From Zoopage sp. CT-All (taxonomy: Eukaryota; Zoopagomycota; Zoopagomycetes; Zoopagales; Zoopagaceae), in NCBI GenBank assembly GCA_004114245.1, contig QZWS01000039.1, positions 399 to 35,872 on the forward strand: 35,474 nt of DNA, in the 5' to 3' direction. The translations under genes were made by a program, and so were the position numbers. A model generated the notes under the pieces. That model was not told the DNA's origin. It worked only from the letters and a program-made list of their open reading frames with translations, and made no database searches. Below, piece by piece: positions 18,242 through 29,201 of this stretch (the first letter of the stretch is position 1; each line of letters opens with the position of its first letter).

Positions 18242-21200
18242 TTATAGCAGGCTGCGAATCGGCAGCGGCTTCCGTACAGCATTCGAGTAGCCCTCGCTAA
18301 ATACGTACCGGACCTTGGGTTGTCTGGGCTTGGTCGTAGTCAGCGAGCCATCGCACTTGTGGACGGTGATTGGACGGCCAAAGAAATCCTTTGCAACCTG
18401 CGCAAGCATCAGCACTGGAATAATTCATCGTCCATCATACGTGAGTGGAAGCGGAAGCGTCAACATCGCGCTTCTTTCGTGGCGCGTCCGCTTCTGGCGG
18501 AAGGCTTTCCTCGTGCCGACGTACAAGCTCTGCTTCGATCTACCAGAGTAATTGCATATCATGAAGCGCCAATTTGGGCCTACCTCCTGAGCAATAAGCT
18601 GCCGGACAGCATACCTGCTTGGTAGTGTCTTGCTAGCCCCCTCGAACAACACTACACCATCCAATGGGCTAAAATGCATGCATCGTAAACACTGCTGCAA
18701 AATGGTCGCATACGGGTGCAAACGGTACGAGAACTGACCGTCCTCGCCGCGATCTTGTTCATATCGAAGCCCCAGGGCAATCATAAGCTCGACAAGCCTG
18801 GCCAGCATCGGCTTCTCCTCTTTCTTGATCAGCTGAGCATTGGCAGAGCGGATGTCCGGTGAGAGGACGCGAACAAGCCAGGGAAGTGTCTCGGTGTACG
18901 CATTTCGAACACGAAGTGCCACGCGACAAGTAAGCGACCATCTGCTGTAGGCGTCAGCAAACTCGCTCATCCGTGATTTGGTTGCTTGGAAGCACTAAAC
19001 AGGCTGTTAGTAAGCAGTATGGTGACTCTCCATGTCGTTGCCTCAAAGTCCATCCTGGGATACTGAATCGTCTGCTTCACACTTCCAGCGAACAGCAGGT
19101 GCATAGCGACGATGGGGTACGCACGGTATGACCAAAGCTGATGAGCCATACTGCCAATTCCAGAATACTCGGCCTTAACCAGCTGGTCATGGAGGTAAAA
19201 CCATTCTGAGGCCTGGGCTGGCTTTTGGAGCAATACATCATGGTACTTGACACTGAGGTAATTTTCAAAGCAGCCTAGCAAGAGTTGGCGCTAGTCTGTG
19301 AATAGCATAGGTACAACCTTGCACAAACTTGTCATGGTCGCCGTTTGCGTTGATCATACCAATGGTGCGATGTAAATGCTTTGCAAGCTCCGTAGTACCT
19401 ACAATAGGACATCGTTGACAAAAAGGGAACAGGCAATCCTCCCACCAATAATAGATTCGGCATTGGCCAGTTTACGCTTCTTCCTGGCGTTCATGCTTTG
19501 AAAAACGGCATACCACACGGAGTACGGAGTCTGCTCCGTATCCATGATGCCAAGGGCACTTTCACGTAGTGCGTCCGTTGTGAGAGCTGTAATCCCTCGT
19601 CGTTTTGAGAACTATAGGGCGGTATTAGGAATGCTCCATAAGCGAGTTGAAGCAGGACCTGCAAGGTGTTAAGACTTGCACGAAGGTCACATTGCGTTGT
19701 CTCAGCAAGCCAACTCAAGGCCTGCTCATCCACGCGCATATTCTCCTTTGTGCTGATCTCACGTAGCCGATCGGTGAGAACTGATGGCGCAAATCGATCC
19801 ATTTTGACAATTTGAGCGACTTCCTTCAGCTCGCGAAGTACTGGTGCGTAGCTGGAGAACAAGCAGGTCAGGTCACGCATGCTGATGACAATACGACGAT
19901 TACAGATCATTGCAGATGCAAATAATAGGACGCACAAGGCTGCCTCCGGTATGTGCCTTCTTCTTTCCACGTTGAAACTTCTTGCCTTCTTCCTTGGATG
20001 CGAGTCCGATCAGCTGTTGAATGAAGCCCTGCAATGAAGAAAGTCGGTTTTAAAACCAACAGACACAAGCTGCCGTACCCGATCACCACCGGTGCCAGAT
20101 ACGCCATCGATTTCATCGATTATCAGCAGTTGAGGGTGGTCATTTCCGCGAATAGACTTTTGCCCCAGCACAATGGACTTGACGCGCTCATCGAGGACTT
20201 TCCCGGTGCGATCATCACTGCAAGGCGTAAGCAAACACAAGGCGTATTGATGTGAATGTCACCTTGCGTTGACCTCAATAACATCATACCCCGCCTGCTT
20301 TGCTGCAATATGCACCAACGTCGTTTTTCCAAGTCCCGGAGGGCCGTTCAGGAGTAATATTCGCTTCTCGGGTCTTCCCAGTGGATCAATAACAGCATCC
20401 ACTTTCATCCTTATATTGGCCACTGTGTTGACATGCGAGGAAAATGATAGGGACTTGCGGCCAAACACACACTTGTCCCACTCTTTTATCCAACGCAATA
20501 TTTCCTTGTTCGTGGCTGGACTGCTTAAGAGATCGAGGAAGCGACGTGGTCGGTACTTATGAACCCATAGGTCTTTGTCACTAGCCTCCACATCTCCAAC
20601 TGTCGATCTAGCAGTCGTTGGCGTTTGGTACATAGGATGGTAGATGCAAGGTACGATGTGGCGATTGCTTTTGGGGATTCGACAGGTGCATTTGCTAACG
20701 ATGCCTCGATAGTCGCTAGCATTTGGTAGATCGGTCTATTAATGCTCTTCTCGACAGCGCTTTCAAAAGGCTCCTATAACAATGAAGCATTGGCCGATGA
20801 GATACCGAATGCTGGTACCTTGGCTGTGCAAGTCCTATCAGCAAGAGTGCGCGTAAAGTACAGCACATTTCCAGAGAACGTAGTAGCCAGCAAGATATTC
20901 TCAGCACCGACCGGAACCTTTGTATAATCCTTTTTCACTGCCCGCGGTATATAAATGGCCGATATACTAGAGTCTTGAGCGACGGATTGCGTCGACGACA
21001 CTTTGAGTCGTTTATGAGCATTCTCAAGCCCATAATCACCAGAAGCCGGGTGCTTTCGTCCCGCAGTTGAACCCGACGGCTCTTTGTTGCCTAGGGCCCC
21101 ACCAATGCTTGCTAACTGCGGCGAAACACTCAGATCGGAGACAATCATCGACCGCGCAATCAATGCATCCATTTCGTGCTGCTGCCTCAATGTCGCCATT

Positions 21201-21466
21201 TCTTCTTCCGCCTGTGTCATGAACAGCAACTCGCTCTCCTCGTCGAAATCAAAATCAGGCGGCACGGGCTGTGCCTCATAGTCGGCATAATTTGGGAACA
21301 TGTCTGCACTAAATGCTGATTCGTACAGCGCGGCAGGTGGCTGTGTCGGCGCCGAATCCATTACGAGAAGCTCGTCGTCGTCAGAGATACCACCAGGCAT
21401 CCTGCCATCGTTTAGCTGCGAGTCTGAGCCGAGGAAGCCGTTGCTCGAGGCCTGCGAGTTGAACAT
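18242..21466 (-). CDS. CTF18: CTF18, clamp loader subunit of the Ctf18-RFC complex
   Basis: Twelve exons on the minus strand, in transcription order: 20819-21466, 20655-20773, 20263-20607, 20079-20217, 19904-20028, 19659-19851, 19446-19611, 19318-19398, 19027-19274, 18584-18994, 18441-18539 and 18242-18397. They give 909 residues. The protein loads PCNA with Rfc2-5, Dcc1 and Ctf8, and supports sister-chromatid cohesion and checkpoint signalling. Seen are a divergent acidic N-terminus; the family start DLWVHKYRPRRFLDLLSS; Walker A GPPGLGKT near 344-351; Walker B LLIIDEIDG; ICICNDLYAPVLRELK; LSWLAETTQCDLRASLNTLQ; and the C-terminal KDFFGRP, then YVFSEGYSNAVRKPLPIRSL, the Dcc1/Ctf8-binding end. 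Introns are 43-52 nt except one of only 32 nt (18995-19026), the least certain join. Its start codon is 35 bp from the divergent vezatin-like gene. Confidence 0.92.
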
Positions 21467-21479
21467 GTGCTTCCGCGGT

Positions 21480-21485
21480 CACGTG
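21480..21485. promoter_or_regulatory. CACGTG motif centred in CTF18/vezatin-like divergent promoter
   Basis: GGTCACGTGGATG sits in the middle of the 35-bp gap (21467-21501) between the two start codons. Confidence 0.5.
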
Positions 21486-21501
21486 GATGAGGGCAACCAT
21501 C

Positions 21502-23401
21502 ATGGTGGAGGTTGTTTACGAGAACAGCCCAATGGCAGAATATTTGAGAGGTAGACGGTGCTATTTAATTAATGAATGATATTGATTTAGCATGAAGAGG
21601 TTGGTGGTGGCGAGGAGGAAGCGGTTGTCGCCGTCAGCGCATCGGCTTCCCGCAATCATCTTTTGGAGGCGTATTCTCAGCTCGTTGAAGCATTCCAGGC
21701 CTTGATATCAAAGGTAGCTATAGATCTTGTCGATAATGGCGTTCACGATGTCAAGTTGAGAGGACTATTCTCGACTTCAAGCCGACATTCGCCGTGGGTG
21801 ACCTCTCTGGCACTCTCGCTGCGTGAATCACGCCTAGTCGATTCAGACACGCGTTTAAGTCGACGGCCTGTTGCCCATTCCAACGTTCTTCACTCGATCC
21901 ATTTGTTGAATACGGCGCTTACTTTACTGGGATGCTGTGTGGGCCTTGGGTTGTTCGCCTTGTTCCAAACCCACTCTCTTGACGTGACTGGGTTGCGAAT
22001 GCCAGTTTCTATCCTGTATCGTGCGGCAATCGCAATCCTCGCGGTCCTTTTAGTGGTGTGACATAGTGTTCTATGGAAAAGAATATTTACATTGGGATAG
22101 ACTCGGCTGGCTCTCGTCAAATGTTTATGCCGAGCCTGGACGAGACTCATTGTCGCAACTGTCCGTTTTGACAACGCTGTGATTGAAGCGATTCAGCTAA
22201 TACATGAAGTCGATATCGTCTCACGGGGATTCAAACTGTAACGCACCTTCTTATGCTATCGATTGGTGATGATTTGCTCATTAGTGGACCTGCACTTCCA
22301 CCTCTATCGTCTTCGAATACCGCCTTGTCGCCTTGCATGATGCGAAATTCAGATATTAGACATGTACTGACATCTATGCTAAGTATCAATGTGGACAGCA
22401 GGAATGAGGTGCATGTGACCGCAGCTGCCTTGCGGGATGCCTTTTTCGGACACTACTATGATCGTGCTCAGACAATACTTGAGCGATTCGATGTGTCTGT
22501 CGAAATCGACGCTGCTTATTTTCCCGCTTCGCTTCTACGTGCGATACGACTGTATCAGGGGCTATGCACTTTTGCTGCCGAATCCAAATCAGACTCGGAG
22601 AAGTTAAACGCCTTCCTTGATGCCAACTCTTTCGATCACCAAGGTGCCACAATGGTCCAAACATCCAATCAGCAGACTTACATTGGTTAATGATAGAATC
22701 CCATATGTCTGTAAAAAGTCATCCCAGTCAACTCCCAAAACCCCTGACGCGACCGCTTATCGTCTTCGACTCGTCTTTGCGCACAATTCGCGCCAAGTCT
22801 TGCCTTTTTCGCGATGAACTGGCCACAATCTTGCAGTCCTTGGATTCCAATCCTCAGCGGCTCGAAGATTTGAAGAGACATGCGAACAACGTGGAGAAGG
22901 ATATTGAGATGCTTTTGGACGATTGGAGGGCAGTATCTCGCGCCACTTTAGATTTCTACAGCAACGGAGATCTCAGTGACCATGAAACAAAAGAGTGCGA
23001 CGATGCCGTTGTCCAAGCCGATGTGATGGAGGAGCATTATGGAGAAAGGTTGGAATGGCAGGAGGATTTCCGACTGGACGAACCAGATGCTGCAGGCATC
23101 TACGAAGCGGATTTTCTTCATGACTTTGAGCTGGACATGCCTGTACAGCGATCGGTTAGTTGATCCCAATCTACAAACCGTGCATTATTCCGATCCACGC
23201 TGCTGCTTAGAAGTTTACTCGTACCGAGAGGATAGCGATACAGAAACAGCGGCGCATACAAGAGGTGAGTCATTTTAACTGTTCAACTGTTGAGACATGG
23301 ATATGCAGAGGCAGGCAATGGAAGAAAAGTCACAAAAGTTGAATATGATAATGGAGCTGAAGAATATTCTCGAGCAACGACCACAGTTTGGCGTTACCTA
23401 G
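21502..23401 (+). CDS. Vezatin/Inp2-like myosin-binding membrane protein
   Basis: Seven exons: 21502-21550, 21598-22055, 22101-22237, 22285-22643, 22697-23154, 23211-23264 and 23309-23401. They give 535 residues, with introns of 44-56 nt. Without splicing the region looks like three unrelated small frames; spliced, it matches the fungal vezatin layout. It starts MVEVVYENSPMAEYLR. Two hydrophobic segments follow, LLNTALTLLGCCVGLGLFAL and ILYRAAIAILAVLLV. The family block then reads AVIEAIQLIHEVDIVSRGFK, with LPPL close behind. An acidic stretch comes next, and a coiled-coil tail (RIAIQKQRRIQERQAMEEKS) ends in ELKNILEQRP. Vezatin-domain proteins link membranes (peroxisomes in yeast Inp2, junctions in animals) to myosin. 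The family is recalled from pattern, so the function is tentative; the exon structure is well supported by frame. Confidence 0.65.
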
Positions 23402-23487
23402 CTATATCCAGCTATTCAATCATTGTACTATATCAATGCAAACGTATTTGTATAGGGTCGCATGGTCTTGAAATCGAAAGATCGACA

Positions 23488-26023
23488 TTATGATGTCCAC
23501 AGCTTTTCACTAATGTTCTCACTGACAGAATCCTCGCTCCCCAGTGTAAGCACTGCGGCTTGTTGGCCAACTTGAAGCAACCGCTCGATATCACCATCAC
23601 CGAATTTGACCAGACCTGCCACTAGCGCACCAACAAAGCTATCAAATAGGTGCAGCAATTTATACTGAAAATAGAGAAGGCTACCTATCTCCTGCGCCTG
23701 TGACGTTGACGATGCTATCGACTTTTATTGCTGGATACCATTTCGGTTGTTTCCCTGTTCCAGCATACAAAACGCCTCGCTTACCCATTTTAACGACAAC
23801 GTTGGGGATGAGATGAGAGAGTGACACAGCACCGGCCGCCACGTCATCGTTCGCTGCTGATACCAAAGTCAATCAGTCGAGCATAATAGTGATCCTCACC
23901 TTTCAATATAGGAAGTCCTAATTTCTGTTCAGCGTACTTAAGCATAGCCCTAAGCTCGTATATGTTTGGCGTGATCCAAGTAATGCCTCCATCATACAAC
24001 ACATTGTCTGTGAGAATTGCAAGAGCTTTTGGAACAGAGGTTGGCTCGAATATCCCTGGGATTCCCTTGGTGCGACAGATCTGAGATATCATACGCATTG
24101 TCTCCGTGCTGATGTTTCCATCAAAGCATATGCTGGCTGGCGTCTCCACCATGTCGATGGCCAAGGCGACATCGTTGGGACAGATGGCGTCAGTGATTTT
24201 CATGTCAGCGACGGCAGCGACGAGATCGCCTGACGGGGAATGAATAGCGCTGTAGACAGCAGTTCGCTTGTCCAGGTGAACCCGAACAGCATCGGTGGCT
24301 AGTCCAAGCGACTGAAGCCGCTGGATAGCCCAGTTGCCATCCGCGTCATTGCCGACAGCCGAGATTAATAATGGGCTCATCCCCAGACGTTTTGCACACC
24401 GTGCGACATTAGCAGCGACTCCACCAAGCGAGCGACATATTGTACCGGGATGTGATGTTCCGATAAGTGATGTGATTGAGCTGGAATCGGTAGGCACGGA
24501 AGGAGAAGTCGCTGTTGCGGTAATATCGACCGCACAGCCACCAACAATGACCTAATGCGGATGAGCTAAACGAAGCGATGAGCAAAGATACTGGTGTTGG
24601 AATGGCTTCTATCGTATTAGGGTTAGACGAACCCACAGAAAAAGTGAAAGGCTAAATGGGTAATGGCTTGTGTACTCACATAAATACAATCATACCTTGG
24701 GCAGCGAAGATTTCGCATCTTCAGCCTCCAAGTTGGACAATGCCACTGCTAGCTGTGCTCCAACACGCGCATTATTCTTTATCAATGCGATATCTAACCA
24801 ATTTGGGTTATGCAACAGCGACGGTGTGCCTTTAGATAGTTACTGGACGTAAGCGAGGCACCGTGCGTGAGCTCATTCACGCGCCGGAGAATGAATGGCG
24901 TTATATCTCCCCCAATTATACTCGTTTCACTAATGTGCTGTCAGAGACGTGCACATAGCATGATAGAACGGCTACTTGGCTTCTAGGAGAGCTTGCTCGA
25001 TGGCATTTTGAATAACTTGCCCGTTTGCAGCATCTGCCTCTGCGATTGGCACTGCGATAACGATTCCACTATCTAAGCGCAGTTCTCGGCTAGCAGCTAA
25101 GAAACGCTAGAATAAATGTCCTAGTCTGCACAAGCAACAACAAACCGAGAATTTTTGCAGCTTGAGCTACGGAAGAGGCTGTCAAAGGGCTCTAGCCACA
25201 ACGGTGAATCGAGAAGCTGCAAAGTCAAGACGATACACACCTGGCAGCCACTATCGCGCGTAAAGAACGCAGGAAACGGCACAATACTACCTTCGCGACC
25301 CGACACAATGCCAACGCCGCCGTCAGACTCGTCAAGGGTAACAACGGGCACGCCTAGTGTCTCCAACACTTCCAGTGTCCTCGGAACATCCAAGATACTC
25401 TTGACGCCGGCGCATACCACCGCAACGGGTGTGCGACCTAGTTCGGTCAAATCTGCGCTGATGTCCATGCCTAAGCAATGATCATGAAATTCTGCACAAA
25501 CCCATTTAGAAGACAGCATACTTGACTCGGCACCGCGGTGCACACCGCCAATCCCTCCGGTCACAAATACCGGGATGCCAGTCCGATGCGCCACCACCAT
25601 CGTGCCCGCCACCGTGGTCGCCCCATGCTGCTTCCCCGCTACTACAGCAGCTAGATCTCTGCGTGAGGCCTTGCGCACCACTGTCTCATCATCCAAACCC
25701 GCCAACCACGACAGCTCCTCGGCGTCGAGCCCCACGTGAATGCGGCCGGATATTACGGCAATAGTAGCAGGGGTCGCGCCGTATTGGCGGATGATGGACT
25801 CGACGGACTGAGCGCAGTGAAGGTTGGCAGGAGCGGGCATGCCGTGGGTAATAATGGTGGATTCGAGGGCGACAACGGGCTGGCGGTGGCGGAGAGCGTA
25901 CTCGACATCACGGGAATAAATGAAGCTCGGCGATGATGATATTCGACGTGGGCGTGAGCATCGCGCAATGCCAATCGAGTGTCGCACCAAGCACCCCGAC
26001 CGCGGGATGCTGCAGAGGGGCAT
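23488..26023 (-). CDS. Bifunctional pseudouridine-5'-phosphate glycosidase / PfkB-type pseudouridine kinase
   Basis: Ten exons on the minus strand: 25522-26023, 25241-25470, 25146-25191, 24976-25096, 24844-24929, 24696-24793, 24592-24651, 23900-24551, 23685-23856 and 23488-23638. They give 705 residues, with introns of 40-51 nt. The N-terminal PsuG half has the catalytic ESTIITHGMP (Glu54), KASRRDL, HRGAESSMDISADLTEL and CAGVKSILD (the Schiff-base Lys), then SGIVIAVPI and a helix-rich end. The C-terminal PfkB kinase half has VIVGGCAVDITAT, SLGGVAANVARCAKRLG, the TPNIYELR region and the catalytic VNVTGAGDSFVGALVAG. Together they phosphorylate pseudouridine and split it into uracil and ribose 5-phosphate, salvaging RNA turnover products. 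The Arg/Ser-rich N-terminus without acids may target mitochondria. The fused order is known in eukaryotes; all catalytic motifs are intact. Confidence 0.92.
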
Positions 26024-26036
26024 GCCTGAGAACAGG

Positions 26037-26042
26037 CACGTG
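26037..26042. promoter_or_regulatory. CACGTG motif in PsuG-K/LAS21 divergent promoter
   Basis: AGGCACGTGACCAG lies within the 40-bp gap (26024-26063) between the two start codons. Confidence 0.5.
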
Positions 26043-26063
26043 ACCAGAACATCACATCACTGC

Positions 26064-29000
26064 ATGTCCTCTGGCGGATGGAGGAAGGCGATGCATGCGC
26101 TGCACGTTGCGGGTCTGGTTGCCGGGATTGCGCTCTTTTCAAAAGGGTTCTTTCCGGTGCCGAACGCCGTCCCCGGGGTCGCTGACGAGCACAGCTTCCC
26201 GCCAAAAGTGCATCTGACCAAGCAAGACGCCCGCAACACCGGTACCGCAGATGCAGGGCGCACGACGGTCGATGCTCGCTTTGATCGACTTGTATTTATA
26301 GTTATCGATGCGCTAAGAGAGTGCGTGCCGTTAAACAGTAGGGATGTTGATTAATTGGTTGCTCGTTTCTAGAGATTTCGTGTTTGGAGAGAATGGCGTG
26401 CACTGGCCCTTTACCCGAGGGTAGCCTATATCTTTAAAATACGGCGCATTGATGCAGGACCAGACTCATAGAAAATGGTGGCGCAATTCCATATGTGGCC
26501 TCTGCAACCACGCCAACGGTGACACTGCCTCGACTCAAGGCCCTTACAAGTGGTATTCTACTCGTCATTGCTCTCGTCATTCTGATGCTCTTGCCGTCTC
26601 AGGAACAGTACCTAGCTTTCTCGATGCTGTCTTGAATCTAATTGAGTCGCCGGTGGGAGGGTCCATTGTATCCACCTCGGCCGATGTCTCCTTCACAGCG
26701 CAGAACGTCAGTCGCTCTCGGGACACGTTCTCCCATCTTCCGGATAGCTGGCCACTGCAGCTTCGCACCGCTCGAAATCACCGGATAAAATTCTACGGCG
26801 ACGATACTTGGCTGCGGCTGTATAGTCCATCGGGTGACCTTGACAGTCAGTTCTTTGAAAAAGCAGAGGGAACGACATCGTTTTACGTTTCGGACACCAT
26901 TGAGGTGGATCGAAACGTCTCGCGACATCTTCCAGACCTCCTTAAATCGAACCCAGAAAGCATATCTCGCGATGATGCTGGATTTGCATCATGGGATGTT
27001 CTCATACTGCACTACCTTGGGCTAGACCACATTGGCCACACGCAGGGCCCGCGCGGCTCTCTGGTACCGTCCAAGCTACGTGAGATGGATGACGTTATAC
27101 GCGATATATACCAAGCTGTGGAGAAACAGCATGACAGGAATAGAACCCTGATTGTACTCTGCGGGGATCACGGCATGACGGATACTGGGAATCACGGTGG
27201 ATCGTCCGCTCTAGAGACGTCGACGGTGATGGCCGCCCCACTAGTCTGTATTGACTGAATTCGCTCCTAGGCAATGGTGATAGCGAGTCCGGCATTTCAT
27301 GAGATGATACCCCCGAAAGATATCTCGGCCCCTAGATACTCCATACTGGGAAGGATATCTCCACGGCGTATTAGCCAAATCGACCTCGTTCCCACCCTGG
27401 CCATCCTCTTTGGCGTTCCCATACCGCAGAATAGTCTTGGTATCATCTTGAATGATCTGGTAGACTCTAATCAAAGTAATATTTGATAAGACATTACTGC
27501 GACACTGATTTTTTGGAGGATACCGGTGCGATGCGCTGTATATCAATGCGCATCAAATTATGCAACTAGCTGGCTTCGACCCATCGACTTTATTTGACGA
27601 AACAAATGATTGCGCATTAGATGCACGCATTGATGAGAGAGAAAGGTGGCGCTGTATGTATACAAACGCTATCAAGCTTCATCGACGCTTCATCGATGGC
27701 GAATTGAACCTTTTTGACCGAGTTTGTCGCTCGTATGTCCTGGTGGGTTCTTTGAGTTGACTTTGCTGGGCCAACCATGTGTCCATATGTAGCTTATGCG
27801 CACAGTCGTCAATTCCATCAGCCTCGACGCAGCTAGCTATGATCTGCCGTCGATGAACTCGGGCATTGCTATACTCGTCGCAACATTTTTGTCAGCCATT
27901 TGGCTAGCTGGTCGCTCTGCTTATGCCAAGACTTTGCCTATTCCGCGTCTTTACCTTTTGGTACCACCTGTACTCTACTGGGTGTCACTCTTCGCGAGCA
28001 GCTTTATCGAAGAAGAGCACCAGATCTGGTACTTTTTTGCATCCTCTTTTTGGCTTCTGCACGCCATTTCAAAGTATCAGCGTACTATATCCCTACAATT
28101 CGTAATATCAATTATACGAATAGAAGACGTTCCCATGTGCTGATCTCGGCTGCACAGCTATTAATCATTCGAATAGCGCGTGCTTGGAATCAAACGGGTA
28201 AGTTGTCAGATACGTGGTCCGCCCTGACTTGGTGGAATAGGTCAAAAATGGATCGATCAGCCCGATGTGCGCTCGTTTCTTTTCACTTCCGAAGGAACTG
28301 GGATCAACGCATTTCTACTGATTGCTTCTGTACTCTGGTTCACTCTGGTTCCTTTTTTCGAAGCTCGCGGGCGACGAAGCACTTTAGAGTTTGTCCTTCG
28401 AGCTATATCTGCACTCGCTATTGGGACACTTAAGGCGGCTTCCCTGCTGCCTGCTCTAGTCTCTGTTGATTTGGACATGATAACACTTGGACGCATATGC
28501 TACATAGTAGTATTCATCGGCCTGACGTCATCCAAATCGAGTATGCCTCGTTATTTATATATTCTGCCTACTTAAGCCATTTCAGGAGCATCGTTTGCGC
28601 CGTTTCTCCTCCTCCTTCTTTCACGTCCGCACAACGCCTTCCTTCTGGTGCTGTTCGATGTGCACATGAGACTTGCCAAGCAAGCATTTCGAACACCAGG
28701 ATCGACCCTGGCCGTCGGGTACTCGGTGATAGCTATGAGAGCGACGTTTTTTGCCTTTGGCAATTCCAACTCGATTGCATCACTTGACCTTGGCAACGCG
28801 TACGTTGGACTGCGAGACTATCATCCGGTCCTGGTTGGTCTGGCTGCGTTCGTGTCCAACTGGGCCGGACCCTTTCTGATTCTCGCAGCAATGTTGAGCT
28901 GGCCTCGGAATGATGGAAAACGAGGACCGGCGCTGCAGGGACTCACAGCGTACTGGACGATAGTGGAGGTGGGCACGGCAGTATGCGTCACTATCTCAGC

Positions 29001-29118
29001 GCTCATCATGCGGCACCATCTGTTTGTCTGGACGGTATTTTCGCCGCGATATCTGTACCAAATCGCCTGGACTGTATTCTTCATTGTAAGCTCGACAAGC
29101 GTGGAATGCATGGCCTAA
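26064..29118 (+). CDS. LAS21: GPI ethanolamine phosphate transferase 2 (Las21/Gpi7, PIG-G)
   Basis: Ten exons: 26064-26320, 26373-26420, 26458-26552, 26603-27225, 27271-27475, 27519-27742, 27793-28073, 28124-28197, 28241-28540 and 28586-29118. They give 879 residues (yeast Las21 has about 830), with introns of 37-52 nt. The enzyme adds ethanolamine phosphate to the second mannose of GPI anchors in the ER. An N-terminal signal-anchor (LHVAGLVAGIALF) precedes the luminal alkaline-phosphatase-like domain: LVFIVIDALRE, GAIPYVASATTPTVTLPRLK (with the catalytic Thr), PSFLDAVLNL, YGDDTWLRLY, LILHYLGLDHIGHTQGP and GDHGMTDTGNHGGSS. Then come QIDLVPTLAILFGVPIP and a C-terminal half with about ten hydrophobic helices. 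Motifs cut by exon borders are restored only by the stated joins. The last exon could end differently near 29087, where a GTAAGC occurs. Confidence 0.92.
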
Positions 29119-29201
29119 ACGCCTGGCAGCGCAAGTGCAACCTTGACGCACTTTTTTGGCACCAGCCAGCCAACCGCAATCGCTGCTCTCACCCCGCCAT
29201 C

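Noticed and set aside
24615-24635. CTAACCCTAATAC-like string resembling a telomere repeat (minus strand)
   Set aside because: A single CTAACCCTAA inside a spliced coding exon of the PsuG-PsuK gene; no tandem array.
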